In this document: in pieces, positions 52,158 to 60,239 of the stretch
Position numbering within the stretch: position 1 is the first letter of the stretch
Layout of the letters: every line of letters begins with the position of its first letter
Source of the DNA: Cupriavidus alkaliphilus
GTDB lineage: Bacteria > Pseudomonadota > Gammaproteobacteria > Burkholderiales > Burkholderiaceae
NCBI RefSeq assembly: GCF_900094595.1
Contig: NZ_FMAD01000012.1
Span: 1 to 64,000 of the forward strand
Direction: 5' to 3'
DNA length: 64,000 bases
Notes under the pieces: model-generated
Database searches by the model: none
What the model saw: only the letters and a program-made list of their open reading frames with translations
What the model was told of the DNA's origin: nothing
Made by a program: the position numbers and the translations under genes

Positions 52158-52595
52158 CTACCTGAACCCCACCACCACCTCATTACTTCGCCCCTGCAAC
52201 ACCGGCACCAGACTCCCCTGCCCCGGCACCCGGAACGCGTACACAAACCCCTTGGTGGCATCGTCGCCCAAGAACGCATCGGTCTTGCCCTCAGCCTGCG
52301 GCAGCAGCACGCAGCGCTGGGCATTGCACAGGTAGGCCTGCAGTTCCTGCGGCGGCGTCTTGGCAAAGCTGTAGCGCCAGCGCACCGAGGTAATCACCCC
52401 TTCTGATTGCGGCAACACGCCGGTGGGCAAGATCGGCGGCGACACCGCGCGCTGGCCGCGGCCGTACAGGGCCGGGCCGTTGACCGAGCCGGTCCAGGCA
52501 TGACGGGTGCCTGCATCGAACGCGGCCCACGCGCATGCCGAGATGGCTGCCAGCAGGCAGCAGGCGCCACGGGCGACGCGCGCCTTCCCCGGCAT
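52158..52595 (-). CDS. flhE: FlhE-like periplasmic flagellar protein
   Basis: Secreted protein of 145 residues. From the ATG at 52595 (TAATG overlap with the fliA stop) it has a signal peptide ARGACCLLAAISACAWA and a mature part with HAWTGSVNGPALYGRGQR, ITSVRWRYSF, LQAYLCNAQRCVLLPQ and FVYAFRVPGQGSLVPVLQGRSNEVVVGFR. That pattern of two conserved cysteines and an SNxVxVxF-like end is FlhE. In enterics FlhE is encoded after flhA and prevents proton leak through the export gate; here it follows fliA instead. Confidence 0.78.
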   Translation of the reverse strand: MPGKARVARGACCLLAAISACAWAAFDAGTRHAWTGSVNGPALYGRGQRAVSPPILPTGVLPQSEGVITSVRWRYSFAKTPPQELQAYLCNAQRCVLLPQAEGKTDAFLGDDATKGFVYAFRVPGQGSLVPVLQGRSNEVVVGFR

Positions 52596-53311
52596 TACAG
52601 CAGGCCGCGCAACTGGTTGCGCAGCCGGTTGATGGCCTGGCCGCGGATCTGGCATACGCGCGACTCGGTCACGTCGAGCACTGCGCCGATTTCGCGCAGG
52701 TTCAGTTCCTGGTCATAGCACAGCGACAGCACCAGCTTTTCGCGCTCGGGCAGGCGTTCGATGGCGCGCACCAGCGCCTCGCGCATGCCGCTTTCCATCA
52801 GCACGGTGAGCGGGTTGCCGTCATCGCTGCCGCCGAGGTGGCGGTCCAGGAAGTCTTCCTCCCCGGAGCGCTCGAAGTCTTCATAGTGCAGCAACTGGCA
52901 GCCATAGACCTCGTTGAGCAGCAGCTGGTATTCGTCCAGCGGCATCTCCATGGCCTCGGCCACTTCGGAGTCGATGGGCGTGCGGCCGAGCTTCTGTTCC
53001 AGGTTGCGCTGGGTGCGTTCGATGCGGCGGGTGAACTGGCGCAGGCTGCGCGATTGCCAGTCGTTGGCGCGCACTTCGTCGAGCATGGCGCCGCGGATGC
53101 GCTGGCTGGCGTAGGTCTCGAAGCGCGCGCCGTGGGTGTCTTCATAGCGCTTGGCGGCGTCGAGCAGGCCGATCATGCCGGCCTGGATCAGGTCGTCGAT
53201 CTGCACGCTGGCGGGCAGCCTGGCGGCGAGCTGCAGCGCGATGCGCCGCACCAGCTGGGCGTGCGCCTTGACCACATCGGCCTGTTCGAGCTTTCCCTGG
53301 ATCGTGTACAT
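52595..53311 (-). CDS. fliA: Flagellar sigma-28 factor
   Basis: Sigma factor for late flagellar and chemotaxis genes, 238 residues from the ATG at 53311 (MYTIQGKLEQADVV). It has region 2 (LIQAGMIGLLDAAKRY, FETYASQRIRGAMLDEVRANDW), region 3, and region 4 with LSLCYDQELNLREIGAVLDVTESRVCQIRGQAINRLR. The frame runs open upstream into flhG but the chosen start is the family start. It is 97 bases downstream of flhG and overlaps flhE. Its inhibitor FlgM is 2 kb away on the other strand. Confidence 0.96.
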   Translation of the reverse strand: MYTIQGKLEQADVVKAHAQLVRRIALQLAARLPASVQIDDLIQAGMIGLLDAAKRYEDTHGARFETYASQRIRGAMLDEVRANDWQSRSLRQFTRRIERTQRNLEQKLGRTPIDSEVAEAMEMPLDEYQLLLNEVYGCQLLHYEDFERSGEEDFLDRHLGGSDDGNPLTVLMESGMREALVRAIERLPEREKLVLSLCYDQELNLREIGAVLDVTESRVCQIRGQAINRLRNQLRGLL

Positions 53312-53408
53312 GGTGCAATTCTCGTGACTGCTGGATGGCTGGACCGGCGCGCTTTTGCGTGCCGGCTGGCTCAGGGTGTGGTGGTTTCGGGTGGCATGGC
53401 TGGCAGGC

Positions 53409-54215
53409 TCAGGCCATGGCGGGCGCAGCTGCTGGCGCGGCGGCATCCGCGCGCAGCGGCCAGGCGCCGATGCCTCCGGCGCTGCGGCGCAGGGCCGCGG
53501 TGGCCGGTGCCGCCGGGAAGGCCTCGACCACGCAGCGGCCCAGCTGCGCGGCGCGCGCCACCAGCGGGTCGGCCGGCAGCCAGCCCGCGCACAGCACTTC
53601 GACGCCGAGGTACTGGCTGGCGGTGCGCGCCAGGTTGCGCAGGATGGCCTGCACCGTGGCTTCGCTGGCCGCCAGGTTGACGATCAGGTGGAACTGGCGC
53701 CACGCATACAGGTGGTGCAGCCGCTTGATGCACGCGTAGGCGGCGGTGATCGACGCCAGCTCCGGACGCATCACCACCAGCACGTTGTGCGCAGCGCCCG
53801 CAAGCGGCGACAGCGCGCCGTCGGCATCGAGGCCGGCATCAACGAGCACGCTGCGAAAATCGTTCGTCGCCGCCGTCGGCAAGGCAGCACCCGGCACCGG
53901 CCGGCCCGCCGGCACCACCGACAGCACACCTTGCGGGCTCACACCCGCCGCAGCCTCCAGCGACAGCCGGCCCGCGTGAACGTCAGCCAGCGTGCCCACC
54001 GGCCTGGCGCCGGACAAGCGCGTGGCACGGGCGTTGGCGTCTTCGTCTACCAGCAGCACGCGCTCGCCCTGCATCGCCAGCGCATGCGATAGACCCAGCG
54101 CCACGGTGGTGGCACCGGCGCCGCGTTCGCTGGCGAGCACGGCGATGCGGCGCGTGGTGCGCGGCGCCAGCATCCGGCGCAGGCTCTCGGCCTGATCCAT
54201 GGCGAGGGAACTCAC
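53409..54215 (-). CDS. flhG: FlhG/FleN-like MinD-family protein with a degenerate P-loop
   Basis: Flagellar-number regulator of 268 residues in the MinD/ParA group. RRIAVLASERGAGATTVALGLSHALAM occupies the deviant Walker A position (about residues 23-49), but the second lysine of GKT/S is replaced by alanine (GAGATT) and the first, signature lysine by Glu/Arg. VLLVDEDANARATRL follows. The membrane-targeting C-terminal helix is not obvious; the tail is Ala/Pro rich. The gene starts at GTG overlapping the flhF stop. ATP hydrolysis may be lost, so it may act only as a binding partner of FlhF. Confidence 0.85.
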   Translation of the reverse strand: MSSLAMDQAESLRRMLAPRTTRRIAVLASERGAGATTVALGLSHALAMQGERVLLVDEDANARATRLSGARPVGTLADVHAGRLSLEAAAGVSPQGVLSVVPAGRPVPGAALPTAATNDFRSVLVDAGLDADGALSPLAGAAHNVLVVMRPELASITAAYACIKRLHHLYAWRQFHLIVNLAASEATVQAILRNLARTASQYLGVEVLCAGWLPADPLVARAAQLGRCVVEAFPAAPATAALRRSAGGIGAWPLRADAAAPAAAPAMA

Positions 54216-56536
54216 TGCACGGCCTCCGCGGTAGCGGCAGGCGCTGCGGCGCCGCGGCCCGGATAGTTTTCCAGCACGTCGAGCAGGGCCAGCATGCGGC
54301 CCATGCCTTCATTGAGCACGGTGCCCGGCACCGGCGCGCCCGGGCGCACCGCTCGGCCGGCCAGGCGCGCCAGGAACGCGGGCGCGGCCGCGGTCGGCGC
54401 GTGTTCCAGGCGCAGCACCGACATGCCCAGCTGCAGCGCGGCCACGGCGGCGCCGGCGGCATCGTGCGCATCCTGCGCGAAATGGTCGATGGCATGGCGC
54501 AGCGTGCGCAGGCCGGCCTCGGCCGCATCGGTCCACAGCGCCCAGCGCGCCACCTGCGCGGCATCCTGCGCCAGGGCCGGATCGCACAGCAGGTAGCGCG
54601 TATCGAGCAGCTCGCCGGTGGCGCGGTCGGCCAGGCGGGCCACCACCAGGCAGGCGTCGATGCCGCCGTCGGGCGTGCCCTTGCCGCGCACCGGGCTGTC
54701 CGGCACGCGCACGTCGGCAGTTGCCAGCCAGCGCACGGCATCGCGCTCGCGCACGGTGTCTTCGCCGACGGCGTGGAAGGTCAGCGTGTCCGCCAGCGCA
54801 TCGAGCTTCCACGCGGCGCCGGCGCTGACCACGCGCGCGGTCTTGCGCGCGCTGGCCACCCAGCGCTCGCCGGCCTGCTGCCAGCGCGCCAGCGTGGCGG
54901 CGGACGGCATCGCCTCGAGCAGATTGACGACCTTGCGCGCGGCGCTCATCGCGGCGCGCAGGTTGGCGGCATCGGATTCGGCTTCGCCCAGCGGCTGGCC
55001 GGCACGGCCAGTGGGGGTGACGGCTGCCGCCAGCGGCATGCCGTTGCGGTCGGCCAGCCACAGCGTGTGCTGCGTCGGCTGGGGCGAACGGCGTCCGGGC
55101 ACGGCCACCTGCAGCGTGGCGGCAACGGCCAGCACGTACTGCTCGCACTGGCGCGTCACATCCCGGCACACGGCTTCGCGCACCTGCTGCGACATGGCGC
55201 GCAGGGCGGGCGCGCCGGCGCTGCGCTGTTGCCACAGCGAGCGCGCCAGGTCGAAGCCCAGGCCCGCGCCATTGAGTTCGGCCACGCACTGGCCCAGCGC
55301 GTCGGCGCTGTCGGTCAGCGAGCGCAGCACGTCGGTGGCGCCACCGCGCGCAGTTGTCTCTTCCCCCGCACCAGCGGCGGCACGGCGCGCGGCATCGGCA
55401 TCGGCAAACACCGAGCCGCGGCGCGGCGTCAGGAAGGCGCGCTCCACCAGCGCGGTGCTGCTGGCCAGTTCCAGGTGCTCGGGCACGCGCTGCCCGGTGG
55501 AGGCATAGAAGACAGGCAATCGGTGGCGGATCACCACGTCCAGCACCGATCCCAGGTGGGTCGCTTCGTCCAGCTTGCTGATGATGCAGCCGTCGATGCC
55601 GCCGCCATCCGGCGCGGCGTCATGGCGGTAGGCATGCACCACTTCATTGAGGGTGTCGCCGTGGCTGGCGCCGTTGAGCAGCAGCACGCGCTGCACCGGC
55701 GCGGGCACGCCGGCCAGCATGGCGATCTGCTCCGACAGGCTGCGGTCACGCTGGCTCATGCCGACGGTGTCGATGATCACCAGGTGCTTGTCCTTCATCG
55801 CCGCCAGCGCAAAGCGCAGGTCGGCGGCGTCCTTGACCGCATGCACCGGCACGCCCAGGATGTCGCCATAGATGCGCAGCTGCTCATGGGCACCGATACG
55901 GAAGCTGTCGGTAGTCAGCAGCGCCAGCTTGTCGGCGCCGTGGCGCAGCACGAAGCGCGCCGCCAGCTTGGCCGTGGTGGTGGTCTTGCCCACGCCGGTG
56001 GGGCCCACCAGCGCCAGCACGCCGCCTTGCGCGAACAGGTGGTCTTCGTCGGCCAGCACCGGCAGCTTGCTGGCCAGCTCCGCGCGGATCCAGCCCATCG
56101 CCGCGGGCCGGTCATAGCCCAGCGGCAGCCGCGCCAGCAGCGTGCGCGCCAGTTGCCCGGAAAAGCCCGCGCCCACCAGCCATTCGAACAGCGATTCGCG
56201 CAGCGGATCGCTCGCGGCCACACCGTGCGCCGCCGCGCTCGGGGCTACGCCCGGGGCCGCGCTGATGCCGGCCAGCTGGCGCTCCAGCATCGCCCGCATC
56301 GATTGCAGCTCGCCGCGCAGGTCGCCGATGGCGGCAGGCTCGGCCGCCGGTGCGGGCGGCACATACACCTGCGCCGTGGCGGACACGCTGCCCAGGTCCG
56401 TATCGCGCATGGCGACGATCTCCACGCCGCCCTCGACGGTGCGGTTGGACAGCACCACGGCATCGGGGCCCATGGCTTCGCGCACCTGGCGCATGGCTTC
56501 GCGGCCGTTGGCCGCGACAAACTTGGCTACGCTCAT
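54212..56536 (-). CDS. flhF: FlhF signal-recognition-particle-like GTPase with a long C-terminal extension
   Basis: Flagellar placement GTPase of 774 residues. N-terminal domain MSVAKFVAANGREAMRQVREAMGPDAVVLSNR; NG domain from about residue 110 with G1 GPTGVGKT (178-185), TTDSFRIGAHEQL, G3-like DTVGM (256-260), and ISKLDEATHLGS (319-330), ending near residue 375. The following roughly 390 residues match no FlhF domain I know: acidic/Ala-rich segments, RQCEQYVLAVAATLQVAV, WQQAGERWVASARKTARVVS, and a closing helical part. Typical FlhF proteins are 370-500 residues. It lies ten bases after flhA and is coupled to flhG. Confidence 0.92.
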   Translation of the reverse strand: MSVAKFVAANGREAMRQVREAMGPDAVVLSNRTVEGGVEIVAMRDTDLGSVSATAQVYVPPAPAAEPAAIGDLRGELQSMRAMLERQLAGISAAPGVAPSAAAHGVAASDPLRESLFEWLVGAGFSGQLARTLLARLPLGYDRPAAMGWIRAELASKLPVLADEDHLFAQGGVLALVGPTGVGKTTTTAKLAARFVLRHGADKLALLTTDSFRIGAHEQLRIYGDILGVPVHAVKDAADLRFALAAMKDKHLVIIDTVGMSQRDRSLSEQIAMLAGVPAPVQRVLLLNGASHGDTLNEVVHAYRHDAAPDGGGIDGCIISKLDEATHLGSVLDVVIRHRLPVFYASTGQRVPEHLELASSTALVERAFLTPRRGSVFADADAARRAAAGAGEETTARGGATDVLRSLTDSADALGQCVAELNGAGLGFDLARSLWQQRSAGAPALRAMSQQVREAVCRDVTRQCEQYVLAVAATLQVAVPGRRSPQPTQHTLWLADRNGMPLAAAVTPTGRAGQPLGEAESDAANLRAAMSAARKVVNLLEAMPSAATLARWQQAGERWVASARKTARVVSAGAAWKLDALADTLTFHAVGEDTVRERDAVRWLATADVRVPDSPVRGKGTPDGGIDACLVVARLADRATGELLDTRYLLCDPALAQDAAQVARWALWTDAAEAGLRTLRHAIDHFAQDAHDAAGAAVAALQLGMSVLRLEHAPTAAAPAFLARLAGRAVRPGAPVPGTVLNEGMGRMLALLDVLENYPGRGAAAPAATAEAVQ

Positions 56537-56546
56537 CTATGGCTCC

Positions 56547-58628
56547 TCACGCGCCGATCATGGCGGTGATGCGGATATTGCGGTTGTCGGGCACCTCGGC
56601 GTGCGACAGCACCCGCAGCTGCGGCATGGTGCGGCGCAGGAAGCGCGCCATCAGCGGACGCAGCTGCGACGGCACCAGCAGCACCGGGTCCATGCCCATC
56701 TGTTCCTGGCGCGTGACCGCGCCCTGGGTCTGCTGCAGCAGCGCGTCGGCCAGGCCTGGCTCGATGCCGCCGCCGTTGGTCAGCGCCTGCGACAGCACGC
56801 GCTCCAGGCCGGCATCGAGGCCGATCACCTGCAGGTCGGCATTGTTCGGGAACAGCTGCTGCGTGATGGCGCGGCCCAGCGCCACGCGCACCATCGCGGT
56901 CAGCTCGTTCGGATCGCTGATCTTGGGCGCGTGCTCGGCCACCACATCGAGGATGGTGCGCATGTCGCGGATCGGCACGCCTTCGTCCAGCAGGTTCTGC
57001 AGGATCTTCTGCAGCGCAGTCAGCGAAATCGTCTTCGGCACCAGGTCTTCGGTCAGCTTGGGCGAATCCTTGGCGATGCGGTCCAGCAGCGCCTGCACTT
57101 CCTGGCGGCCCAGCAGCTCGGCCGCGTGCATGTGGATCAGGTGGTTCAGGTGCGTGGCCACCACCGTGCTGGCGTCGACCACCGTGTAGCCGTAGGCCTG
57201 CGCCTGCTCCTTGATGCCGGCATCGATCCACACCGCCGGCAAGCCGAAGGCCGGATCGCGCGTGGCGGCGCCCGGCAGCGTGCCGCTGACCTGTCCGGGG
57301 TTGATCGCCATCCACTGGCCCGGCATGGCTTCGCCGCGGCCGATCTCCACGCCCTTGAGCGTGATGCGGTAGGCGTTGGGCTTCAGTTCCAGGTTGTCGC
57401 GGATATGCACCACCGGCACCAGGAAGCCGATTTCCTGCGCCACCTTCTTGCGGATGCTCTTGATGCGGCCCAGCAGCTCGCCGTCCTGCGCGCGGTCCAC
57501 CAGCGTGATCAGGCGGTAGCCCACTTCCATGCCGAGCGGGTCCACCAGCGTGACGTCGTCCCAGCTGGCTTCAGTCGATTCCTGCGCGACCGCCGGCGTA
57601 CGCTCTTCACGCTGTTTGGTCTGCGCCTGCGTGGCCGCGCGGCGCGCGACATAACGGCCCATCCACACCAGCGTGCCCGCCAGCAGCAGGAAGGCAAAGT
57701 GCGGCATGCCCGGGATGATGCCCATCAGGCCGATGATGCCCGCGGTCAGGTACAGCACGCGCGGGTTGGCAAAGAGCTGGCCGGTGAGCTGCTCGCCCAC
57801 GTCCTGCTCGTTCGACACGCGCGAGACGATCACGCCGGCGGCGGTGGAGATCACCAGCGCCGGAATCTGCGCCACCAGGCCATCGCCGATGGTCAGCAGC
57901 GTGTAGTTGTGCACGGCGGTGCCGAAGTCCAGGTCATGCTGGACCATGCCCACCACCATGCCCGCGGCCACGTTGATAAACATGATCAGCAGGCCCGCCA
58001 CGGCATCGCCGCGCACGAACTTGCTGGCACCGTCCATGGCGCCGTAGAAGTCGGATTCCTGCGCCACTTCGGCGCGGCGCTTCTTGGCGGCGGCTTCGTC
58101 GATCAGGCCGGCGTTCAGGTCGGCGTCGATCGACATCTGCTTGCCCGGCATCGAGTCCAGCATGAAGCGCGCGCCGACTTCGGCGATACGCCCCGCACCC
58201 TTGGTGATCACCATGAAGTTGATCACCACCAGGATGGCGAACACCACGATGCCCACGGCAAAGTTGCCGCCCACCAGGAAGTGGCCGAAGGCCTCCACCA
58301 CCTTGCCGGCCGCGTCCGGGCCGGTATGCCCTTCCAGCAGCACCACGCGCGTGGACGCCACGTTCAGCGACAGCCGCAGCAGCGTGGTGAACAGCAGCAC
58401 CGCCGGGAACGCCGCAAAATCCAGCGGCTTCTGCGTGTACATGCTGACCAGCAGCACCATGATCGCCAGCGCGATATTGAAGGTGAACAGCAGGTCCAGC
58501 ACAAAGGGCGGCAGCGGCAGGATCATCATCCCCAGGATCATGATGATCAGCAGCGGCCCGGTCATGGCCTTGAGCTGGCCGGCCGAGCGCAGGCCGGGCA
58601 GGTTGAGCAGGTTGCTTAGTGCGTTCAT
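56547..58628 (-). CDS. flhA: Flagellar type III export gate protein FlhA
   Basis: Export-gate subunit of 693 residues. About eight membrane helices occupy the first 330 residues (LIIMILGMMILPLPPFVLDLLFTFNIALAI, PAVLLFTTLLRLSLNVASTRVVL, VVVINFMVITKGAGRIAEVGARFMLDSMPGKQMSIDADLNAG). A large cytosolic ring domain follows, ending VLSHAEVPDNRNIRITAMIGA. It drives proton-coupled substrate export with FlhB. The ATG overlaps the flhB stop as ATGA. Confidence 0.97.
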   Translation of the reverse strand: MNALSNLLNLPGLRSAGQLKAMTGPLLIIMILGMMILPLPPFVLDLLFTFNIALAIMVLLVSMYTQKPLDFAAFPAVLLFTTLLRLSLNVASTRVVLLEGHTGPDAAGKVVEAFGHFLVGGNFAVGIVVFAILVVINFMVITKGAGRIAEVGARFMLDSMPGKQMSIDADLNAGLIDEAAAKKRRAEVAQESDFYGAMDGASKFVRGDAVAGLLIMFINVAAGMVVGMVQHDLDFGTAVHNYTLLTIGDGLVAQIPALVISTAAGVIVSRVSNEQDVGEQLTGQLFANPRVLYLTAGIIGLMGIIPGMPHFAFLLLAGTLVWMGRYVARRAATQAQTKQREERTPAVAQESTEASWDDVTLVDPLGMEVGYRLITLVDRAQDGELLGRIKSIRKKVAQEIGFLVPVVHIRDNLELKPNAYRITLKGVEIGRGEAMPGQWMAINPGQVSGTLPGAATRDPAFGLPAVWIDAGIKEQAQAYGYTVVDASTVVATHLNHLIHMHAAELLGRQEVQALLDRIAKDSPKLTEDLVPKTISLTALQKILQNLLDEGVPIRDMRTILDVVAEHAPKISDPNELTAMVRVALGRAITQQLFPNNADLQVIGLDAGLERVLSQALTNGGGIEPGLADALLQQTQGAVTRQEQMGMDPVLLVPSQLRPLMARFLRRTMPQLRVLSHAEVPDNRNIRITAMIGA

Positions 58629-59767
58629 TCGCGCATTTCCGGTACGGCGAGTTCATCGGGCACCTGCAGGTCCGCCGGCGCCTGCGGCTGCGGCCCCTGC
58701 GAGTAGTGCCAGTGCTTCAGTTGATAGACCCAGGCCAGCACTTCGGCCACGGCGGTATAGAGGCCGGCCGGGATTTCCTGGCCCAGCTCCACATGGCGGT
58801 GCAGCGCGCGCGCCAGCGGCGGCGCCGACATCAGCGGCACGCGGTGCTCCGCGGCCAGCGCGCGGATGCGCGCGGCAACATCGCCGGTGCCCTTGGCCAC
58901 CACGCGCGGCGCGCCCATGCGCCCTTCCTCATAGCGCAGCGCCACCGCAAAGTGCGTGGGGTTGGTCACCACCACATCGGCCTTGGGCACCTCGGTCATC
59001 ATGCGGCGGCGTGCCATGGCGCGCTGCTGCTGACGGATGCGGTTCTTGATATGGGGATCGCCCTCGCTCTCCTTGAATTCCTGCTTGACCTCTTCCTTGG
59101 TCATGCGCAGCTTCTTGAAGAACTCCCAGTACTGCCACGGCACGTCGATGGCCGCCACCACCAGCAGCGACAGCGACACCACCAGGCAGCAGAACATCAC
59201 CAGGTCCACCATGTGCAGCAGCGCCTCCTGCACCGGCGCATTCATCAGCGCGATGGCCTCGGGCAAGCGCCGCCACAGCACCCACGCGCCGACCGCGCCC
59301 ACCAGCAGCGACTTGGCCACCGCCTTGAGCAGCTCCACCAGCGAGTGCGCGGAGAACATCCGCCCCAGCCCCGCCAGCGGCGACAGGCGCGAAAACTGCG
59401 GCGCGAACGACTTGGCCGAGAACACCCAGCCGCCCAGCAGCAGCGGCGCGGCCAGCGCGGCCACGCCGAACAGCAGCAGCAACGGCAGGAAGGCCAGCAG
59501 GCTGTCCCACACCATCAGCGCAAAGCGCGACAGCATGCGAGACGGATCGAAAGCCGTGGCTCGCTCGAAGCGCAGCGCGCCCTGCATCACCTGGTTCAGG
59601 CTGCGGCCTAGGTGGCCGCCAAGCGTCCACAGGCCGGTGACGCCGGCAATCAGCATGACGAACGTGGCCAGCTCGCGCGAACGCACCACCTGCCCCTCCT
59701 CGCGCGCCTTTTCCAGGCGCCGGGGTGAGGCGGGTTCGGTTTTCTCGAGATCGCTTTCTTCGGACAT
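58625..59767 (-). CDS. flhB: Flagellar type III export switch protein FlhB
   Basis: Autocleaving specificity switch of 380 residues, first gene of the flhB-A-F-G-fliA-flhE run. It has four membrane helices (about 35-215) and a cytosolic domain with the autocleavage motif NPTH at residues 269-272 (VVVTNPTHFAVALRY), exactly where it lies in the Salmonella protein. A GGAG ribosome site sits five bases before the ATG. Cleavage between N and P switches export from rod/hook to filament proteins. The promoter should lie in the gap before aceA. Confidence 0.97.
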   Translation of the reverse strand: MSEESDLEKTEPASPRRLEKAREEGQVVRSRELATFVMLIAGVTGLWTLGGHLGRSLNQVMQGALRFERATAFDPSRMLSRFALMVWDSLLAFLPLLLLFGVAALAAPLLLGGWVFSAKSFAPQFSRLSPLAGLGRMFSAHSLVELLKAVAKSLLVGAVGAWVLWRRLPEAIALMNAPVQEALLHMVDLVMFCCLVVSLSLLVVAAIDVPWQYWEFFKKLRMTKEEVKQEFKESEGDPHIKNRIRQQQRAMARRRMMTEVPKADVVVTNPTHFAVALRYEEGRMGAPRVVAKGTGDVAARIRALAAEHRVPLMSAPPLARALHRHVELGQEIPAGLYTAVAEVLAWVYQLKHWHYSQGPQPQAPADLQVPDELAVPEMRE

Positions 59768-60106
59768 CCACGCTCCGTGCGAAGCGGCCAGCCGCTATTC
59801 GTCAGCGGGGATTATCGAAGCGCGGGGGTGTTCCCATTCGCGCGAAAAGGCGGGGGAATTGGGTGCTGTTTGGGATATGGGGGACGCATCAGGTTAACGG
59901 CGGGCCGCCCGAGAGTCTTTAGAGGAAAAGTGACGAAGCCGCCGACCGAAGGGCTCTTGGAGCAGCTTCTGCCCGCTGACTGAAAGAGCGTTTCACATCG
60001 TGGGATTTTCGTCGCTGGCAGCGCCGCGCCGGGTTTCGTTCTGCGAAAAAACATTCCGCATCATGAAAATTGATGCCTAACCCATTGAAATTTAAGGGCA
60101 AACAAA

Positions 60107-60159
60107 GTCTTATGTCTTATATAAGACTAGGCCGCAACCGAGCCAGATCCCCCTACAAT
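60107..60159 (+). promoter_or_regulatory. aceA control region: three GTCTTAT half-sites and a TACAAT -10
   Basis: GTCTTAT (60107-60113) is followed directly by the perfect palindrome GTCTTAT-ATAAGAC (60114-60127). A TACAAT -10 (60154-60159) lies 26 bp on, with no recognisable -35, which suggests an activator bound at the palindrome. The leader to the ATG is about 75 bases and ends with AGGAAA. The rest of the 472-bp flhB-aceA gap (59768-60239) holds no recognisable gene. Confidence 0.6.
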
Positions 60160-60239
60160 AAGTCCACGCTGTTTGCTTCGACCCACGGTCGGCACGCCAA
60201 ACGATTTTTCTCAAACGCGCCTTATCTTAGGAAACTGAC

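Noticed and set aside
54401..58619. Very long plus-strand frames (722 and 825 codons) opposite flhF and flhA
   Set aside because: Composition H/R/G/A rich, no domains, and the minus-strand genes are unmistakable.
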